A stretch of 64,000 bases of DNA, from the NCBI GenBank assembly GCA_052066835.1, contig JBQHRJ010000002.1; one strand, written 5' to 3'. The notes under the pieces are model-generated. The model was given only the letters and a program-made list of their open reading frames with translations. It did no database searches and was not told the DNA's origin. The translations under genes were made by a program, and so were the position numbers. This document shows positions 9,563 through 17,166 of the stretch, piece after piece (the stretch's first letter is position 1; the number at the start of each line of letters is the position of its first letter). The DNA comes from UBA2821 sp902763335. Its GTDB lineage: Bacteria; Bacillota; Clostridia; Lachnospirales; Lachnospiraceae.

Positions 9563-9718
9563 TCACTTAATAACTCGATTATCTTCATTTTCAACACTTC
9601 TTTCATCATTTATCATTGCCATAAGCTCATCTGTTTTTGATGCCATAACAGCTAATGAATAAACTATTACTCCAAAGCTAAGAATTGTGATAACTGCCAT
9701 TCCTATAAGAAATACCAT
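9563..9718 (-). CDS. 51-aa single-pass membrane protein
   Basis: A short gene starts at ATG 9718, which overlaps the TGA of the preceding gene by one base (TGATG), with AGGAGG 8 bases upstream. The product has one transmembrane helix (residues 2-25, FLIGMAVITILSFGVIVYSL) and a charged cytoplasmic-type tail (SKTDELMAMINDERSVENED). It ends 25 bases before the ParM-like start, so it is translationally coupled and part of the same operon. I do not recognise the family. It might tether the segregation machinery or act in conjugation, but nothing in the sequence shows this. Confidence 0.75.
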   Translation of the reverse strand: MVFLIGMAVITILSFGVIVYSLAVMASKTDELMAMINDERSVENEDNRVIK

Positions 9719-10026
9719 CACTTGCCACCTCCTGCTTTTGTTAAATGTTTCTCCAATTCACATACACAGTTGGCTTGACATCTTCGTGCCAGTTTTTGAA
9801 AGTATTCACATCGGTAGCAATCATTTTCTGCCATAAATAGTCTTTTCTTATTTCTTGATACTATAATTCGGTATCTATTAAGAAGATAATCTTTATCAAG
9901 TGGCTCTTTTATCTGATAACTCTCCTTGTTTATTGCTTGTTCCTGGATTTGCTGATTAATACTGTCAACAAATCCAAGAAACTTCTTTTCGGTGCTTATA
10001 TCTACACCTTTGTAAACTATTTTCAA
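9718..10026 (-). CDS. Small Cys-rich protein of unknown function
   Basis: This 102-aa protein opens the segregation-type operon. Its first 65 residues are helical and charged. Near residues 70-92 is a cysteine cluster (CYRCEYFQKLARRCQANC, then VCELE), with spacing C-x2-C, then C-x3-C-x-C, which could bind a metal such as zinc. The start is a TTG at 10026, placed right after an in-frame TGA, with a weak AAGG 11 bases upstream. Similar small proteins occur in mobile islands of Firmicutes, but I do not recognise this family. Confidence 0.65.
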   Translation of the reverse strand: MKIVYKGVDISTEKKFLGFVDSINQQIQEQAINKESYQIKEPLDKDYLLNRYRIIVSRNKKRLFMAENDCYRCEYFQKLARRCQANCVCELEKHLTKAGGGK

Positions 10027-10146
10027 TCATTTTGTACCTTCGCTTTCTACACAGCTTGTGCCATGTAAGTGCATATTTCATATGCACATTGGAATGTACT
10101 TATTCCACTTAATACAATGAAAGCTGCTTTCGCATTCACGACGCAT
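10027..10146 (-). pseudogene. Possible decayed small ORF upstream of the Cys-rich gene
   Basis: From ATG 10146 the frame reads MRRECESSFHCIKWNKYI, then PMCI, a TGA at 10080, and continues NMHLHGTSCVESEGTK to a TGA at 10029, immediately before the TTG start of the next gene in the same frame. The TGA at 10080 could be a mutated tryptophan codon. A hairpin (GTGCATAT, loop, ATATGCAC; 10069-10087) covers that stop. It may be a relic or a leader; it has no clear ribosome binding site. Confidence 0.3.
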
Positions 10147-10228
10147 TATATAATATGAATAAATCCATATATAACACTATCTCCTTTATTGCCTTTCAAG
10201 GATAAGGTATCTAAACCTTTGTGGGTTA

Positions 10229-10396
10229 TTATCCTTCCGCAACAGCTTTGTTCTCTGCTATATGCCCTTTTACCAGCTCTATTCCCTGCTTCTCGTTCTT
10301 CATCTCTCGATCCTTCAAACTACTAATTTGATAACAGTGGTATTCGAACCTCCAGGTAACTGCCCCGGAATTTTCACTTTCATGTATTTCTACTAT
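10229..10396 (-). pseudogene. Open frame without a start: probable relic or very small gene
   Basis: The frame between TGA 10399 and TAA 10231 holds 55 codons reading HESENSGAVTWRFEYHCYQI, then SSLKDREMKNEKQGIELVKG and HIAENKAVAEG. This is mixed, charged and protein-like. No ATG/GTG/TTG start precedes the first half. An internal ATG at 10303 with AAGGA 7 bases upstream would give a 24-aa peptide. A 16-codon ORF in another frame (ATG 10430, MEVLKRKHKQL) joins it if one frameshift is assumed. I read this as a decayed gene, with low certainty. Confidence 0.3.
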
Positions 10397-10620
10397 TCAA
10401 TTGTTTGTGCTTTCTCTTAAGCACTTCCATATAATACTATTTATTATGAAATTGTGATACAGACTCGTTTGGTGTATTTTATAATTTATACACACCCTAT
10501 TGGTTTTATTGATTATGAACCCGTATATAATAAGTTTTCTAACAAGTAAATATGACCGGTGTTCCTTATTTTTTGACTAGTTTTTAGAAAAAGCGAACTT
10601 CGCATCAAAAGTTGCGGCAA

Positions 10621-10676
10621 ATTTGGGAAAAATATTTTTCCCAAATCCTTTCCCAACTTTTTCCCAACTTTCCCAA
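10621..10676. repeat. 26-bp perfect palindrome plus phased TTTCCCAA repeats (centromere-like)
   Basis: Positions 10621-10646 are a perfect palindrome with arms ATTTGGGAAAAAT and ATTTTTCCCAAAT. The core TTTCCCAA recurs in direct orientation at 10637, 10649, 10660 and 10669 (steps of 12, 11 and 9 bp) and once inverted at 10623. About one helical turn between copies is what ParR-type centromeres show. It lies upstream of the operon with the actin and ParR-like genes. The surrounding 10397-10735 otherwise holds only AT-rich sequence and a GTGTAT/ATACAC inverted repeat at 10472-10493; I see no gene there. Confidence 0.55.
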
Positions 10677-10735
10677 AAAAATATGATTATTTATGGTACT
10701 TTGTGATACGATACGAGAGTCGCTAAAAATAAAGA

Positions 10736-10776
10736 AAACCCTTTAAATACGGGGGCTCCCGCTATTTAAAGGGTTT
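10736..10776 (-). terminator. Terminator of rpsB-tsf
   Basis: Minus-strand arms AAACCCTTTAAATA and TATTTAAAGGGTTT enclose a GC-rich top (GCGGG AGC CCCCG) and are followed by TTTTCTTTATTTTT. This is a strong factor-independent terminator 27 bases past the tsf stop codon. Confidence 0.95.
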
Positions 10777-10803
10777 ATGATAATCACTGACTAAAAAGTC
10801 GCT

Positions 10804-11904
10804 TTACTGCATCTGTTTTGCAACTTCTGCTGCAAAATCTTCATTCTTCTTCTCAAGTCCTTCACCTGTTTCGTAACGAACAAAGCCCTTGATAGAGAAG
10901 TCAACGCCTGTATTCTTAGCAACTTCTGCTATATACTTAGCAACCGGCTGCTTTCCGTCAGCAGCTTTTACATAAGGCTGATCTAATAAGCAGATTTCCT
11001 TAAGCTGTTTAGAAACACGTCCCTCAACAAGACCTGAGAAAATCTTGTCTCCTGCAATTTCTTCCTTAGCTGCTACGGCAAGCTCTGCTAATGAAGCCTT
11101 AGCTTCGTTAGAAAGGAAGTTTGGAAGGTAATTCATATGATCCTTCTTCTCTTCATATATAGCGATATCCTCGTCACTCCATACCTTATCATTAACTGCT
11201 TTTTCAATTAATTTATTTAAGATTGGTTTTGGAAGTGTAAACGGATCGTTTAATGCACTTTCAACTGTAATCTCTCTTAACTTAGTAAGTTCGTCTGCTG
11301 AAATGTCATTTCTGCTTGTATATTTTGGATTAAGAGCTGCAATCTGCATAGCAATGTTCTTAAGTGCTTCCTTAACGTCATCATTTGCGTCTGCTGCATT
11401 TGCCTCAACTAATACACCGATTCTTCCACCTGCATGGATGTAAGGAACAACGACACCGTCAGTATTGATTTTTGTAAATCTTCTGATTGTAAGGTTCTCA
11501 CCGATTACTGCGATCTGGCTTACTAATTCTTCCTTAACTGTCTTAGACTCATCTTTGATGAACTTCTCTGCAGATAATTCTTCAACATCTTTTGCATCAG
11601 ATGCGATAATCTGATCAGCAATGTTTGCTACGAATGTCTTGAACTTGTCATTCTTAGCAACGAAGTCTGTCTCTGAGTTTACTTCTACGATTGCTGCTTT
11701 ATTTCCTTCTACAACTGCAAGAACTGTACCCTCAGCGGCAATTCTTCCTGCTTTCTTAACTGCTGTAGCTTCACCTTTTTTTCTTAATAACTCGATTGCC
11801 TTATCAAAATCACCTTCTGTCTCAACAAGAGCATTCTTACAAGCCATTACTCCTGCTCCGGTCATTTCTCTAAGCTGTTTTACCATAGATGCTGTAATTT
11901 CCAT
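10804..11904 (-). CDS. tsf: Elongation factor Ts
   Basis: EF-Ts exchanges GDP for GTP on EF-Tu during translation. The N-terminal UBA-like region (VKQLREMTGAGVMACKNAL) and the EF-Tu contact region (EVNSETDFVAKNDKF, near residue 80) are intact, as is the C-terminal FVRYETGEGLEKK. At 366 aa it is about 70 residues longer than the Bacillus protein. The extra stretch lies at about residues 215-282 (from FTLPKPILNKLIEKAV to LAELAVAAKEE), just before the conserved EGRVSKQLKEICLLDQ. It is co-transcribed with rpsB, 42 bases downstream of it. Confidence 0.97.
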   Translation of the reverse strand: MEITASMVKQLREMTGAGVMACKNALVETEGDFDKAIELLRKKGEATAVKKAGRIAAEGTVLAVVEGNKAAIVEVNSETDFVAKNDKFKTFVANIADQIIASDAKDVEELSAEKFIKDESKTVKEELVSQIAVIGENLTIRRFTKINTDGVVVPYIHAGGRIGVLVEANAADANDDVKEALKNIAMQIAALNPKYTSRNDISADELTKLREITVESALNDPFTLPKPILNKLIEKAVNDKVWSDEDIAIYEEKKDHMNYLPNFLSNEAKASLAELAVAAKEEIAGDKIFSGLVEGRVSKQLKEICLLDQPYVKAADGKQPVAKYIAEVAKNTGVDFSIKGFVRYETGEGLEKKNEDFAAEVAKQMQ

Positions 11905-11946
11905 CTTTATTAACCAATCCTTTCTTTGAATTTAAAAGTCAACTAA

Positions 11947-12678
11947 TTATGCTTCTGCCTCAGCTGTCTCAGCGTCTGCCTCTGCAACAACTTCTTCACC
12001 CTGATTAGCTTCGATAACTGCATCTGCCATCTTAGATACGATTAACTTAACGGCTCTGATAGCGTCATCATTTCCAGGAATAACATAATCTAATTCTTCA
12101 GGATCACAGTTAGTATCTGCAATACCGATAAGTGGAATACCAAGTGCATGAGCTTCCTGTACGCAGATTCTTTCTTTCTTAGGATCTACGATAAAGATAG
12201 CGTCAGGTATCTTCTTCATATCTTTGATACCACCGATATTCTTCTCTAATTTATCCCATTCTTTCTTAATCTCAATAACTTCCTTCTTTGGAAGAACATC
12301 AAATGTTCCATCCTCTGACATAGCCTCGATAGCTTTAAGTCTTGCGATTCTAGTCTGGATTGTCTTGAAGTTTGTAAGCATTCCGCCTAACCATCTCTCA
12401 TTTACATAGTACATTCCACAACGCTCTGCCTCAGCCTTGATAGCATCCTGTGCCTGTTTCTTTGTACCAACGAAAAGAATTGTACCACCATCAGCAACGA
12501 TATCAGAGATTGCCTTGTAAGCCTCGTCAACCTTTGTTACAGATTTCTGTAAGTCGATGATATAGATACCATTTCTCTCTGTGTAAATGTAAGGAGCCAT
12601 TTTAGGGTTCCATCTTCTTGTAAGATGTCCGAAATGTACACCTGCCTCAAGTAACTGTTTCATTGAAATAACGCTCAT
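11947..12678 (-). CDS. rpsB: 30S ribosomal protein S2
   Basis: This 243-aa protein carries the S2 signatures near the N-terminus (MKQLLEAGVHFGHLTRRWNP, NGIYIIDLQKS) and in the middle (NERWLGGMLTNFKTIQ). It has the central PDAIFIVDPKKE and the C-terminal DTNCDPEELDYVIPGNDDA. S2 joins the small subunit late and is needed for mRNA binding with S1-type proteins. A short Ala/Glu tail (VAEADAETAEAEA) is family-variable. It is the first gene of the rpsB-tsf operon, with its own promoter and structured leader. Confidence 0.98.
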   Translation of the reverse strand: MSVISMKQLLEAGVHFGHLTRRWNPKMAPYIYTERNGIYIIDLQKSVTKVDEAYKAISDIVADGGTILFVGTKKQAQDAIKAEAERCGMYYVNERWLGGMLTNFKTIQTRIARLKAIEAMSEDGTFDVLPKKEVIEIKKEWDKLEKNIGGIKDMKKIPDAIFIVDPKKERICVQEAHALGIPLIGIADTNCDPEELDYVIPGNDDAIRAVKLIVSKMADAVIEANQGEEVVAEADAETAEAEA

Positions 12679-12694
12679 TTTTCTACCTCCATCT

Positions 12695-12775
12695 GGTTAT
12701 TTGTTCTTCCATGGATTTCCGTTTCCGGTTAAACCTCGAGCTTCGGCACCATACCAGAATCCATCCATGTGATTA
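12695..12775 (-). promoter_or_regulatory. Structured leader of rpsB
   Basis: The roughly 120-base leader contains closing arms ATGGATTC and AATCCAT, around 12765 and 12711, enclosing smaller complementary segments (GGTGCCGAAGC, GGTTTAACC). Leaders of ribosomal protein genes are often bound by the encoded protein to limit translation. I infer this from position and base-pairing only. Confidence 0.4.
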
Positions 12776-12805
12776 TTTGGTCGTTTTACACCGACACAGT
12801 TTCCA

Positions 12806-12834
12806 ATTATACCATAACTCAAAAAAATACACAA
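12806..12834 (-). promoter_or_regulatory. Sigma-A promoter of rpsB-tsf
   Basis: A -35 box TTGTGT (12834-12829) and -10 box TATAAT (12811-12806) are 17 bases apart. The -35 box lies inside the descending arm of the upstream operon's terminator. Confidence 0.75.
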
Positions 12835-12861
12835 GCACTTTTAATAAGTACCTGTGTATTT
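12821..12861 (-). terminator. Terminator of the fla/che operon
   Basis: Arms AAATACACAGGTACTT and AAGTGCTTGTGTATTT pair at 14 of 16 positions, with a short AT loop, and run into seven T. It closes the roughly 34-kb operon just past the last gene at 12866. Confidence 0.9.
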
Positions 12862-12865
12862 ATAA

Positions 12866-13384
12866 TCAGCCTGTTATGGCATCTAATATTTCCTCATAAC
12901 TTGCACCATAATTTATCGTAAACTGTCCGACCTTTATCTTTTCTTCCATGTGCTTCTGATAGATGTAATCATTAAATTCATTTTTGTCATCTATCACTCC
13001 GAGTTCCTGCAGCCTTGCAGCTACTTTATTCGAGGACATGCCTGAATATATGTCAAGCACCACTGACGGCTCCTGTCCGTCTATGGTTGTCACCTGAATC
13101 TTTTCTGTTTCCTCAGTAGTCGTTTCCTTTGTAACCTTTTCTGTTGTTTTTTCTTCAGTAACCTTTTCTTTTGTTGTCGTCTCTGCAGGAGTTGTTTCTT
13201 TCTTTGTAGCCGGCTCACCTGTTGTCTCCTCAGAAGTTTCCTCTGTTGAAGGTTTCACAGTGTTTTTTGCAAGCTCACTTTCTGCCCTGCTTTTTGTATT
13301 GCTGACACTGAATGCTATAGTCATTATCAAAGCTGTCACAAATATACCGGTTCCAAGACCTCTTAAATAATATTTCAGTTTCAT
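12866..13384 (-). CDS. Membrane-anchored protein with MltG/YceG-like C-terminal domain
   Basis: This 172-aa protein has a transmembrane helix at residues 9-28 and a Thr/Glu/Lys-rich linker (about 35-95, with many ETTT and TTEE runs). Its C-terminal domain (VVLDIYSGMSSNKVAARL, QELGVIDDKNEFNDYI, VGQFTINYGASYEEIL) resembles the N-terminal LysM-like part of endolytic transglycosylase MltG. The catalytic domain of MltG is missing, so it is probably a binding rather than a lytic protein. It starts at the TAATG of the preceding gene and is the last gene of the fla/che operon. The function is unknown. Confidence 0.7.
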   Translation of the reverse strand: MKLKYYLRGLGTGIFVTALIMTIAFSVSNTKSRAESELAKNTVKPSTEETSEETTGEPATKKETTPAETTTKEKVTEEKTTEKVTKETTTEETEKIQVTTIDGQEPSVVLDIYSGMSSNKVAARLQELGVIDDKNEFNDYIYQKHMEEKIKVGQFTINYGASYEEILDAITG

Positions 13385-14118
13385 TATTTATTACCTCTTG
13401 TCTTATATAAATCTATAACAAGCCGCACCTCGCCAAGTCCGAGATTAAGTTCCCTTGCTATGTCTATATTATCCTTACCTTCATTATACAGTTCAAGTAT
13501 TTTCTGATTGTTATTAAGATGCGGTTCTCCTGTGCTTTCTGTCACACCCTGTCCGCCAGCTTTAACACTATCTTCCTCTATAACACTGTTTTGTACAGTT
13601 TCTTTCCTTTTCTTAACCGGCTTTTTATTCTGTGGCGATGTCTTTTTTTCATTCGCCTTATCTTTACTTTGGTTTTCAGTGTTTTCATGCGATTTTACAG
13701 TCTTTTTCGTGTCTATGTCAGATGTCATCTTCTTTACTGATGCCTTTACCATTTCCACGTCCTTAACTGTATTTTTTATCTGCTCCTCTTTGTCATTCAA
13801 CATTCCGTACAGAAACATTACTTCCTCATGATTTTTCTCTATCTCTTTGAGCACATTTTCGGAATATTCACTGACTGCCATTATTTTTTCATTGGATAAT
13901 TTGTCTAACTCCACTGCTGTTTTCTCAACAGTACTGTCTATAGCATCATCGACTGCCTCATCCACCTGATTTTTTACTGCCTCTTTTATCTCGTCACTGT
14001 TAATGCTGTCTGTACCGTTTTCATTACTTCTGTTTCCATCCAGCTGCTCGCCAAACAGAAAACTTACTACAACAATTGCTATTCCTGCAATAATTAATGT
14101 TATTTCTAAACCTGTCAT
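13384..14118 (-). CDS. Membrane-anchored coiled-coil protein, DUF6115-like
   Basis: This 244-aa protein has an N-terminal transmembrane helix (LEITLIIAGIAIVVVSFLFG). A long acidic coiled coil follows to about residue 130, then a Lys-rich disordered linker. The C-terminus holds a helix-turn-helix-like segment (KILELYNEGKDNIDIARELN, LGLGEVRLVIDLYKTRG). This layout matches the DUF6115 proteins found at the end of fla/che operons in Lachnospiraceae. Whether the terminal helices bind DNA is not known; a membrane-tethered regulator or scaffold are both possible. Confidence 0.7.
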   Translation of the reverse strand: MTGLEITLIIAGIAIVVVSFLFGEQLDGNRSNENGTDSINSDEIKEAVKNQVDEAVDDAIDSTVEKTAVELDKLSNEKIMAVSEYSENVLKEIEKNHEEVMFLYGMLNDKEEQIKNTVKDVEMVKASVKKMTSDIDTKKTVKSHENTENQSKDKANEKKTSPQNKKPVKKRKETVQNSVIEEDSVKAGGQGVTESTGEPHLNNNQKILELYNEGKDNIDIARELNLGLGEVRLVIDLYKTRGNK

Positions 14119-14143
14119 TTCTACATCCTGCCTGTTACATGTT

Positions 14144-14452
14144 TTATATCTTTACATCAAATCCTGAATTCTTTTTAATCACAATACCATCATCTTCAGG
14201 CCTATGTTTTTCGCCTTTTTTATCTATCTTATAATAAATGCCGTGTGTCTTTTCCCTGGCATCATTTTCTTTTCGCTTCCTATCGGCATTGTCCTGCTTT
14301 ACAACCGTCTCATGCTGCTCCACAACATTTTTTTCCTGATTCATTATTATGTTGCTGTGCTGCTGCTCAGGCCGTGCATCTTCATATGCCTTTATCTGTG
14401 TCACATCATGTGACCTCTGTATAATTCCCTGCATTTCTACTGACGGAATCAT
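14144..14452 (-). CDS. Small hydrophilic protein of the flagellar operon
   Basis: This 102-aa, highly charged protein (many Lys, Glu, Gln and His) has no signal or membrane segment. The start is ATG 14452 (MIPSVEMQGIIQRSHD), with AAAGGAG 8 bases upstream. It lies directly after fapA. Similar small proteins with an N-terminal IPSVEMQ-like motif occur at this place in related operons, as I recall, but no function is known to me. Confidence 0.7.
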   Translation of the reverse strand: MIPSVEMQGIIQRSHDVTQIKAYEDARPEQQHSNIIMNQEKNVVEQHETVVKQDNADRKRKENDAREKTHGIYYKIDKKGEKHRPEDDGIVIKKNSGFDVKI

Positions 14453-14466
14453 GACTCTCACTCCTT

Positions 14467-16068
14467 TTATACTGGATACGATTTCACTTCGCCATCTGTT
14501 TTCTTAAATCTGCAATGTGAATATCCCGCGTTTACTATTTTCATGTCTCCACCAATTATCATACGCACTCCCGGATGTATATCACGTACAGCCTCTATAT
14601 ATGCGTCATCATTTCCAACGAGTTCCTGTGATAACTGCTCAAGCTCTTCATGGCTGCTTAACATCTCATTTCTGACACTCTGCATTTCAGATAATGTTTT
14701 CTTATATGCCTCTACCTTATCTGCCATAAGCTTCCCTGCCTCGAATTTCTGTTTAAACAGCTCAACAAGCTGTGCCATCTTTTTATATGATTTATTTTTT
14801 TCTTCAATTTTCTGTTGCAATGCCACTATCTTTTCCTGAATAACCGGGTCAACACCCACTTCAACCGTAGTAGTTACTTCCATAGGCGAACCTATGGTTT
14901 TCGCCTTTATATATGTTGCAGATTTCACATGACCGCCTATAATATTTCCCTTAACTCCCATTACGGTTATTCCGTCTCTTGCAGCTACCTGACTCTGTAT
15001 TATCGCATCCACTTCAATATATCCGTGTGAATGTACACGTGTACTTTCTATAAATTTTGCAACTATATTTCCCTTTGCAACCAGAATACCTTTAGACATT
15101 CCCTGCATTCCGTGATGCAGAATAATATCTCCCCCGGATACTATCTCTGCGCCTTCTACAGAACCATATACCTCTACATTTCCAAGTGCCCTTATCTTAA
15201 ATCCGGTTCTGACACTGCCTTTTACGATTACATTACCCTCATAACTTATATCTCCGGTTGAATTATCCACATCAGCCGGCACTTCATATATATTAGAGAC
15301 AAATACCTTATTTCCTTCAAGCATTGCATGTCCGTCAACAAGTGATATCAGTTTCAGTCCATCATCTGATATTGAAATATTTTTGCCGTATTTAAGCGTG
15401 TCCTTCTGAACCTTTCTCGGAGCAATAGTTTTTCCAAAGACATCTATACCATCCTCACCCACATCAGCCGGTATAAGCTCGGCTAAAACATCGCCTTTAT
15501 TAATATGACTGATATTATCAAGCTGATGAAAATCAACCGAGCCGTCAGGATTTCTCTTAGGTCTGAGCCTCCTGTCAGTGTTAAAATAATACTTTATCTC
15601 GGCATTTTTGCCCTGTCTGACTTCTTTTCCAACGGCAATAACATAATCAGTACAATACTGCCTCTCCTTAAGAAATCTGTCAATCTCATCTTCCCTGATG
15701 CCATACTTTATTCCTTTGCCTGAAATAGCTGATATTATGGCATTTTTATCAATTTTCTTTCCATCATTTCCCGGAGGATAAAATCTGGCAACAGCTTTCA
15801 TGTTGTTATCTTCAACCCTGATACTCAGTTCCTCATCCGTAGTACTGCCCGGATTCAGTGTGAGCACAATCTGCTGTACATTTTCTGTAGCTTTATTTAT
15901 GGCTGCCGCAAGTGACTTTACATCCACATCGAACATACGGCGTTCCTCAAGATACGCTACCACCTCCTGATAAGCAACCGAATCTCCTCCGTTTTCCGGC
16001 GGATAAATTCTTATACTCATTCCGTTTTCGTTTCTTACTAATTGAAAATAACCGTTTTTTCTGCCCAT
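14467..16068 (-). CDS. fapA: FapA family protein (DUF342)
   Basis: This 533-aa protein has an N-terminal variable region and a central DUF342 beta-helix (DNSTGDISYEGNVIVKGSVR, NVEVYGSVEGAEIVSGGDII, VKGNIIGGHVKSATYIKAK). A C-terminal coiled coil follows (about 405-490), then VRMIIGGDMKIVNAGY. FapA-type proteins are polymer-like and placed in flagellar operons of Firmicutes and some Gram-negatives; in Vibrio a member is tied to flagellar assembly and glucose signalling. The precise role here is not known. It follows sigD by 26 bases. Confidence 0.88.
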   Translation of the reverse strand: MGRKNGYFQLVRNENGMSIRIYPPENGGDSVAYQEVVAYLEERRMFDVDVKSLAAAINKATENVQQIVLTLNPGSTTDEELSIRVEDNNMKAVARFYPPGNDGKKIDKNAIISAISGKGIKYGIREDEIDRFLKERQYCTDYVIAVGKEVRQGKNAEIKYYFNTDRRLRPKRNPDGSVDFHQLDNISHINKGDVLAELIPADVGEDGIDVFGKTIAPRKVQKDTLKYGKNISISDDGLKLISLVDGHAMLEGNKVFVSNIYEVPADVDNSTGDISYEGNVIVKGSVRTGFKIRALGNVEVYGSVEGAEIVSGGDIILHHGMQGMSKGILVAKGNIVAKFIESTRVHSHGYIEVDAIIQSQVAARDGITVMGVKGNIIGGHVKSATYIKAKTIGSPMEVTTTVEVGVDPVIQEKIVALQQKIEEKNKSYKKMAQLVELFKQKFEAGKLMADKVEAYKKTLSEMQSVRNEMLSSHEELEQLSQELVGNDDAYIEAVRDIHPGVRMIIGGDMKIVNAGYSHCRFKKTDGEVKSYPV

Positions 16069-16094
16069 ATATATCCCTCCTTCAATAGAAGATG

Positions 16095-16862
16095 TTATGT
16101 CAATATCAGTTCATATAAATGATCTCCTAACTTTTTCTTCATTTTTGATAATGCCTTAGTATGAAGCTGTGATATTCTGGACTCTGATACTTCCAATATC
16201 GCACTTATCTCTTTAAGCGTCAGTTCTTCATAATAATACAGCAATATTACCTTTTTCTCTTTATCTGTTAATATTTCCAATGTTTCCATCAGAATTCTCT
16301 TTACTTCATTTTTTTCTGCCACTTTTTCAGGCTGCTCTTTTCCCGTTGTTTTCACGGATTCCATGCTTTTTTCGCCTGCATTTTCCACAAATTCATCAAG
16401 CGAAACAATATTTGAAACCTTTGCCTGCCCCTGCCATGTCATGTATTCTTCATCACTTATTCCAAGGTGCTTTGCCACCTCTTCATCCGAAGGCTTTTTA
16501 CCCGTTGCACTCTCAAGTTCACTGATTGCACTGTCTATCTTTTTCTGTTTCTGTCTTAAGGAACGTGGAATCCAGTCCATTTTCCTTATCTGGTCCAGTA
16601 TGGCTCCACGTATTCTCAAACTGGCATATGTTTCAAATTTATTTCCTTTGCCTACATCATATTTATCTATAGCATCTATAAGTCCGAATATTCCATACCC
16701 TACAAGATCTTCATATTCTACATTATATCCGAGATACATGCTCAGTTTTCCCGCAACAATCTTAACCAGTGGTGCATATTCAATTATAAATCTGTCCCGT
16801 ATTTCTATACTTCTGCTTTTTGCATATTCACTCCACAATCTGTTCAGCTCTGCTTCTGTCAT
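16095..16862 (-). CDS. sigD: RNA polymerase sigma-28 factor (FliA/SigD)
   Basis: This 255-aa sigma factor directs late flagellar and chemotaxis promoters. Region 2 (EYEDLVGYGIFGLIDAIDKY, FETYASLRIRGAILDQIRKM, DWIPRSLRQK) and region 4 (LTLKEISAILEVSESRISQL) match the FliA/WhiG family. Its place near the 3' end of the operon copies Bacillus subtilis sigD. Full activity should depend on transcription running through about 30 kb of upstream genes. The anti-sigma factor FlgM is not in the window. Confidence 0.96.
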   Translation of the reverse strand: MTEAELNRLWSEYAKSRSIEIRDRFIIEYAPLVKIVAGKLSMYLGYNVEYEDLVGYGIFGLIDAIDKYDVGKGNKFETYASLRIRGAILDQIRKMDWIPRSLRQKQKKIDSAISELESATGKKPSDEEVAKHLGISDEEYMTWQGQAKVSNIVSLDEFVENAGEKSMESVKTTGKEQPEKVAEKNEVKRILMETLEILTDKEKKVILLYYYEELTLKEISAILEVSESRISQLHTKALSKMKKKLGDHLYELILT

Positions 16863-16878
16863 TCAGCTACACCTCCGG

Positions 16879-17148
16879 TTACTTACTGTCGTCCGCCTCA
16901 TCTTCGCCAGCCTCTTTATCTTCTGAATCTTCTTCAACCTCCGCTGCAGTCTGTTCTATCATTGGAATAACTATAAATTTATCAACAAACTTCTTGATTA
17001 TATATCCCAATATTAAAAATGCCAGCATTGAAAAAAATATGGTTTCCAACGAATCCTTAAGCGTATATTTATTTACATATGTGACTATGCATACAACAAA
17101 TCCTGCTGCCAGCATGACTATCGAAGGGATATATCTTGTTTTGTTCAT
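16879..17148 (-). CDS. Small two-helix membrane protein between cheD and sigD
   Basis: This 89-aa protein starts at ATG 17148 (MNKTRYIPSIVML), with GAGGA 5-6 bases upstream. It has two transmembrane helices (about residues 7-24 and 35-55) and a very acidic C-terminal tail (EVEEDSEDKEAGEDEADD). It resembles small membrane proteins found before sigD in related operons. It may have a role in motor or export function, but I do not recognise the family. Confidence 0.75.
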   Translation of the reverse strand: MNKTRYIPSIVMLAAGFVVCIVTYVNKYTLKDSLETIFFSMLAFLILGYIIKKFVDKFIVIPMIEQTAAEVEEDSEDKEAGEDEADDSK

Positions 17149-17166
17149 ACTAATCCTCATTCCTGC

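Noticed and set aside
10321..10360. tRNA-like TTCGAA motif on the minus strand
   Set aside because: The flanking bases do not form a T-stem (GGAGG opposite ACCAC) and no acceptor or anticodon arm was found.
1..10735. Integrated conjugative element or plasmid
   Set aside because: The segregation-type genes and adhesin suggest transfer, but I found no integrase, relaxase, replication protein or attachment repeats in the window, so I call it only an accessory island.
12695..12775. Metabolite riboswitch before rpsB
   Set aside because: The pairing does not match a riboswitch class I know; a ribosomal-protein leader is the simpler reading.
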